NCBI GenBank assembly: GCA_903929845.1
Contig: CAIYWF010000335.1
Span: 1 to 8,342 of the forward strand
Reading direction: 5' to 3'
Origin: an uncultured Chlorobiaceae bacterium
GTDB lineage: Bacteria > Bacteroidota > Chlorobiia > Chlorobiales > Chlorobiaceae
Length of the DNA: 8,342 nt
Shown here piece by piece: positions 5,295 to 8,342 of the stretch (its first letter is position 1; each line of letters opens with the position of its first letter). A program made the position numbers and the translations under genes. The notes below the pieces were generated by a model that did not search any database, was not told the origin of the DNA, and worked only from the letters and a program-made list of their open reading frames with translations.

Positions 5295-5993
5295 ATGCTG
5301 GTATCCCGGGAAGGGGAGAATTTGGAGCTTTCGCTGCTTTATAAAGCATTGGAGGCAGAGTATGATCTTACTGAAACGCACTATACTTTCGGAGGGCACT
5401 CGTTCAGTTTTTTGAGTGTGCTCGACAGTTATGCGCTTCTTGATCGAATATCCCCCGAAGAGTTCATCAAGGATGAGCAGATGCCTTATTGGGCAGAAAT
5501 ATGGCCGTCAGCGATAACCCTTTCCTCATTTATTGCCGATGAACTGACGCTTCAGGGGCAGTGCGTGATTGAGATAGGCGCTGGAGTTGGCATGGCTTCG
5601 ATTGTCGCTGCATGGAAAGGTGCCAGTGTTCTGGCTACCGACTACTCTCTTGAAGCGCTTCGTTTTGCCCGGTATAATGGCTTGAAAAACAGGGTGCATC
5701 TTGCTTATGAACGGCTCGACTGGCGGCTTGTGCAGTGCAGTGAACAGTTTGACCTGTTGTTTGCGGCGGATGTGCTTTATGAACGAGTGAACCTGCTGCC
5801 AATCGTTACTGCGATCGATAAACTGCTTAAACCTGACGGTGTGGCATACATTGCTGATCCTCGGAGGAGACTTGCAGAGCAGTTTCTTGAATTGGCTGGG
5901 GAAAATAATTTTTCAATAACATCATTTCCGAAAAAATATATCGGAGGATCGAAGGACGTTGCGGTGAATATCTTTAAAATGACAAGACAATGA
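5295..5993 (+). CDS. Class I SAM-dependent methyltransferase, METTL21/family 16-like
   Basis: A predicted 232-residue cytoplasmic methyltransferase of unknown substrate. After about 60 residues comes the conserved entry PYWAEIWPSAITLSSFI (64-80). The Rossmann SAM-binding site follows: motif I EIGAGVGMAS (93-102), the ribose-binding acidic residue in ATDY (D116), and FDLLFAADVLYE (152-163), which contains a DxxY sequence (159-162). The PYWAE.WPSA entry plus DxxY is typical of the protein-lysine methyltransferase group around METTL21/METTL20 and of proteins often labelled Nnt1-like in bacteria, so a protein lysine target is plausible but not shown. The open frame continues upstream to 5166. Met at 5295 is taken because the upstream residues are Cys/Phe-rich and unlike the family; no Shine-Dalgarno is seen. 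The last four bases overlap the next gene. Confidence 0.8.
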   Translation: MLVSREGENLELSLLYKALEAEYDLTETHYTFGGHSFSFLSVLDSYALLDRISPEEFIKDEQMPYWAEIWPSAITLSSFIADELTLQGQCVIEIGAGVGMASIVAAWKGASVLATDYSLEALRFARYNGLKNRVHLAYERLDWRLVQCSEQFDLLFAADVLYERVNLLPIVTAIDKLLKPDGVAYIADPRRRLAEQFLELAGENNFSITSFPKKYIGGSKDVAVNIFKMTRQ

Positions 5994-6853
5994 AGAACAA
6001 CGAAGGGCAGCTCTTTCAACGCTGGCAGTATCATGCTGGTTCTGGAGCGCTTGTCTGGCAATTGATGTTTACTGAAACTGGCGATCTTATAGGACAAAAG
6101 CGTTTTACTTCTGAAAGGCAAGCACTCTTTTTTTGTATTGATACGGAGACTGGAAAGTTGTTTCTCAATGATTATCTCTTGATGGGCCATTTTCATCCGG
6201 ATCCTGCAGGTGAAGGCTGGTTTACAGGGCTTGAAACAACCAGTAAAAATCTTGGTTACTGTTATGCCTGTCAGCCGCAAAGTCCTGAGCATAAAGGAAT
6301 TTGGGCTGTTGATTTCAGGACGGGCAGGGTGGTATGGTCAAGGTCCGATATTGGTTTTGTTGCAAACTTTAATGAAAAGTTTCTTGTCTCTCAATCCTCT
6401 GTTTTTGGCGGATTTCCTGAGCGGCAGTTTTTGTTTATTGATTCTGTTACCGGTAATGACATTCCTTTGTCTGGTCTCGATAGTGCTCAAGTCAATGCTG
6501 TCAGGGCAGATGTGGTGCCGGAAGAGGTTCGGCAGAAGGTTATTCTTCCTGAGTTTGTAACAGAAGGAATGGTCCAGGAGCGTCAGGCATTGCAGCGAGT
6601 TGGTATTTCTGAATCCGTTAGCTGCGAATGTATTGTCAAGGGTATGCTGACAATTGTTGCTCTGCATGAACAGGTGGAGTTTTCCGGAACATGGCATTCT
6701 TGTCTTAACGTATGGCATAATAATCGCCTTGTGTATGTCGATTGTATGGCAAAAGGTGTTGATTCGCCAAACTTCAACAATTTCTTGATCCAGAGGGATA
6801 ATTTATATTACATAAGAGAGAGAGAGGAATTGGTCTGTGTTGCACTTTCATGA
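5990..6853 (+). CDS. Protein of unknown function, DUF4905-like
   Basis: A 287-residue protein without signal peptide or membrane segment, so probably cytoplasmic. Its sequence pattern recalls the DUF4905 family of the Bacteroidetes/Chlorobi group: VWQLMFTETGDLIGQKR, RQALFFCIDTETGKL, a GWFTGLE block (about 75-81), and HKGIWAVDFRTGRVVW (about 101-116). The repeated aromatic-Asp-x-x-Thr-Gly-x-hydrophobic units (CIDTETGKL, AVDFRTGRVVW, FIDSVTGNDI) resemble single blades of PQQ-like beta-propellers, suggesting an all-beta, propeller-like fold. The assignment is from memory of the family and is moderate. No catalytic motif is visible. It starts inside the stop of the methyltransferase (ATGA at 5990-5993) and ends inside the start of the Xer gene (ATGA at 6850-6853). 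Its translation is therefore probably coupled to both, though that does not prove a shared function. Confidence 0.8.
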   Translation: MKNNEGQLFQRWQYHAGSGALVWQLMFTETGDLIGQKRFTSERQALFFCIDTETGKLFLNDYLLMGHFHPDPAGEGWFTGLETTSKNLGYCYACQPQSPEHKGIWAVDFRTGRVVWSRSDIGFVANFNEKFLVSQSSVFGGFPERQFLFIDSVTGNDIPLSGLDSAQVNAVRADVVPEEVRQKVILPEFVTEGMVQERQALQRVGISESVSCECIVKGMLTIVALHEQVEFSGTWHSCLNVWHNNRLVYVDCMAKGVDSPNFNNFLIQRDNLYYIREREELVCVALS

Positions 6854-7824
6854 AGGATTCATCACGACATCTGTTACCTGCTATTCTGGAAGGCTCTCTT
6901 CCTGTCAATGACTTTCTGGGCAATCTTCAGAGTCGCAAGAATTTGTCGTGGAATACTGTTATTGCATACAAAACCGATCTCGTTCAGTTTTTCTCCTTTA
7001 TTATTCGGCATTTCGGGGTTGCCGATTTAAGCTGTTTTGATCCGGGGCAGGTAACAGCACTGGAGGTAAGGCTATTTATGGGCGATATGATCGAAAGAGG
7101 AGTTCAGCAGAGATCAATAGCCAGAAAGCTTGTATCGGTTAAAAGCTTTTATCGGTACATGCAGGAAACCGGATATATAAAAAGTTTTCTCTTTTCTTCT
7201 CTTCTTACTCCAAAATATCCTCAGCGTGTTCCCGGTTTTTTAACAGAGAAGCAGACTGAAAAGCTTTTTAACGAGGTGCTTCCCGCCAGTTCGGAAGAAT
7301 TCTTTGTCCGTGAACGCGACCGTAGTATTCTGGAACTGTTGTATGGCAGCGGGCTTCGTGTTTCAGAACTGATCGGATTGACGATGGAATGTCTTGATCT
7401 TGAACGGGGATATGTGAAATTAACAGGAAAAGGCAGAAAGCAGCGAATTGTACCTGTAGGGCAGCCAGCAGTCGAGGCGCTTAAAAAATATTTTGAAGTC
7501 AGGAGAAACTTCTTTAGAATGAAAGAGGGCGGGGAACTGGCAGCGTTACGGTATGTTTTTGTAACAAAAAGGGGCAAAAAGCTTTATCCCATGCTTCTCC
7601 AAAGATTGACCTCCAAATATCTTGTATCAGTCACTGAGCTGAAAAAGAAAAATCCACATTTATTGCGTCATACATTTGCCACTCACCTTTTAAACAGTGG
7701 CGCAGATCTTGAAAGTGTCAGTGCAATGCTTGGGCATAGCAATCTCTCAACTACTGAAATATATACTCATGTTACCTTTGAGCGCTTAAAGGAGGTATAC
7801 CGGAAAGCGCACCCCAACGCGTAA
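6850..7824 (+). CDS. xerC: Xer-type tyrosine recombinase
   Basis: A 324-residue site-specific recombinase, most likely acting at the chromosomal dif site near the terminus to resolve chromosome dimers. The N-terminal SAM-like core-binding domain spans about 14-115 (NTVIAYKTDLVQFFSFI, SIARKLVSVKSFYRYM). The catalytic domain has the full active site: Arg170 (GSGLRVSEL), Lys194 (TGKGRKQR), His270 and Arg273 (HLLRHTFATHLL), His296 (LGHSNLSTT) and the nucleophile Tyr305 (EIYTHV). The HP(N)A tail is typical of Xer proteins. Length is slightly above the usual 295-310 because of a longer N-terminus. No phage integrase features, attachment repeats or tRNA neighbours are present, so a housekeeping Xer is favoured. 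XerC over XerD rests on memory of a xerC-hpf gene order in related Bacteroidetes; the sequence alone does not separate the two. Its start overlaps the preceding stop. Confidence 0.92.
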   Translation: MKDSSRHLLPAILEGSLPVNDFLGNLQSRKNLSWNTVIAYKTDLVQFFSFIIRHFGVADLSCFDPGQVTALEVRLFMGDMIERGVQQRSIARKLVSVKSFYRYMQETGYIKSFLFSSLLTPKYPQRVPGFLTEKQTEKLFNEVLPASSEEFFVRERDRSILELLYGSGLRVSELIGLTMECLDLERGYVKLTGKGRKQRIVPVGQPAVEALKKYFEVRRNFFRMKEGGELAALRYVFVTKRGKKLYPMLLQRLTSKYLVSVTELKKKNPHLLRHTFATHLLNSGADLESVSAMLGHSNLSTTEIYTHVTFERLKEVYRKAHPNA

Positions 7825-7893
7825 AGCATCTTCTGTGGGCTCTGGATATTATTTTCTCCGGGGTTATGTTTCTTACGTTCACCATATTTTAAT

Positions 7894-7898
7894 GGAGG
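7894..7898 (+). promoter_or_regulatory. Ribosome binding site that sets the hpf start
   Basis: GGAGG ends five bases before the ATG at 7904. An in-frame ATG at 7892 overlaps this site and has no ribosome site of its own, so 7904 is the likely start. This is the strongest Shine-Dalgarno in the right half and implies high or independent translation of hpf. Confidence 0.75.
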
Positions 7899-7903
7899 TT
7901 ATT

Positions 7904-8224
7904 ATGACAAAATCTGTCGTCAATGATGCGGTCAATGTAAAAGTTACTCTACGCCATTCAAATAATCATACCGATATAGAAGAGTATGCCCGTAACGCAG
8001 TGCTTATGCTTACCAGGGTTTTTCCGGGTATTATCAGTTGTCACGTCATTCTGGATCATCAGAAAAATGACTTTGAAAAAAACAAGCTTGCCGAAATAAC
8101 AGTGCATGTGCCGCAAAATGTTTTTGTTGCCAAAGAAGCTGGCGCGGCATACGAGCCAGCCATCGATACCTGTGTCGAAGCTTTGAATAGGCAACTTTTG
8201 AGGTATAAGGAAAAAACGCAATAA
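7904..8224 (+). CDS. hpf: Short ribosome hibernation promoting factor (S30AE/RaiA family)
   Basis: A 106-residue cytoplasmic protein of the S30AE family, which binds the 30S decoding centre and silences ribosomes in slow growth or stress. The fold order fits: strand VNVKVTLRHSNNH (11-23), helix DIEEYARNAVLMLTRVF, strand IISCHVILDHQKNDF, strand KLAEITVHVPQNVFVAKEAG, then helix YEPAIDTCVEALNRQLLRYKEK. It ends shortly after the second helix, so it is the short form; the C-terminal dimerisation domain of long HPF is absent. It lies 79 bases after the Xer gene on the same strand. It may be read through from that operon or have its own promoter, but no convincing promoter was seen in the gap. Symbols raiA and yfiA are also used for this family. 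Confidence 0.88.
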   Translation: MTKSVVNDAVNVKVTLRHSNNHTDIEEYARNAVLMLTRVFPGIISCHVILDHQKNDFEKNKLAEITVHVPQNVFVAKEAGAAYEPAIDTCVEALNRQLLRYKEKTQ

Positions 8225-8283
8225 CAGCAAATCCAGAGAGTCTGCCTTGCGCAATGGAAGAGCCCGGAGATTTCTGAAGTTTT

Positions 8284-8342
8284 ATGTACACCTCGATTGC
8301 TGAAACCATGAACCTCGAGCAAAAAGGATTAAAGAAGCGATC
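8284..8342 (+). CDS. 5' end of a gene cut by the window edge, possibly HPr kinase/phosphorylase
   Basis: An open frame starts at ATG 8284 (MYTSIAETM...) with a second in-frame ATG at 8308 (MNLEQKGLKKR...) and runs off the window. The segment from 8308 resembles what I recall as the N-terminus of HprK in Chlorobium, and hpf next to hprK is a familiar arrangement in the rpoN-hpf-ptsN-hprK clusters of Proteobacteria. Only about 11-19 codons are visible, so this is a guess from context. Neither ATG has a clear Shine-Dalgarno; TGAAG (8275-8279) precedes the first by four bases. The 59 bases after hpf hold no evident terminator, so the two genes may be co-transcribed. Confidence 0.4.
   Translation, partial: MYTSIAETMNLEQKGLKKR

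Noticed and set aside
6850..7824. Integrase of a prophage or genomic island
   Set aside because: No attachment repeats, tRNA or phage genes nearby; the gene is embedded in a compact operon followed by hpf, and the protein looks like a housekeeping Xer.
1..8342. CRISPR array, insertion sequence, tRNA or rRNA genes, toxin-antitoxin pair
   Set aside because: I found no regularly spaced repeats, transposase motifs, cloverleaf-like or rRNA segments, and no paired small ORFs with such signatures.

Overview
The window looks like chromosomal DNA from a green sulfur bacterium (Chlorobiaceae, Chlorobium/Pelodictyon lineage). The decisive marker is the gene at 4080-4721. It encodes a three-helix membrane protein with one C-terminal CxxCH haem site, matching PscC, the cytochrome c (c-551/c-z) bound to the type I photosynthetic reaction centre of this group. 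Other genes fit a Gram-negative host: an outer-membrane porin, SppA, ComM, QueF, a Xer recombinase and a short HPF.

Layout. Bases 1-401 (+) hold the 3' end of a signal peptide peptidase SppA gene, facing a minus-strand pair: a DcaP-like porin (482-1825) and comM (1962-3518). A long inverted repeat at 404-440 separates the converging genes. Bases 3519-4079 contain no large gene. They hold a likely comM promoter, a repeat-rich leader ending in a very strong ribosome binding site and a 20-codon micro-ORF, a weak hairpin followed by a T run, and the upstream region of pscC. pscC and queF (4799-5149, -) converge on a textbook bidirectional terminator (4750-4790).

The right half is on the plus strand. 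A class I methyltransferase (5295-5993), a DUF4905-like protein of unknown function (5990-6853) and a Xer tyrosine recombinase (6850-7824) are joined by two 4-base ATGA overlaps, so they almost certainly form one translationally coupled operon. A short hibernation factor gene (hpf, 7904-8224) with its own strong Shine-Dalgarno follows. The window ends inside the first codons of a gene that may be hprK.

How the parts relate. The genes serve separate household roles: electron donation to the reaction centre (PscC), queuosine precursor synthesis (QueF), handling of incoming DNA (ComM), chromosome dimer resolution (Xer), ribosome hibernation (HPF) and envelope functions (SppA, porin). I see no mobile element, CRISPR array, toxin-antitoxin pair or defence island. 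The least explained parts are the 3640-3970 leader/micro-ORF region and the unknown protein between the methyltransferase and Xer.
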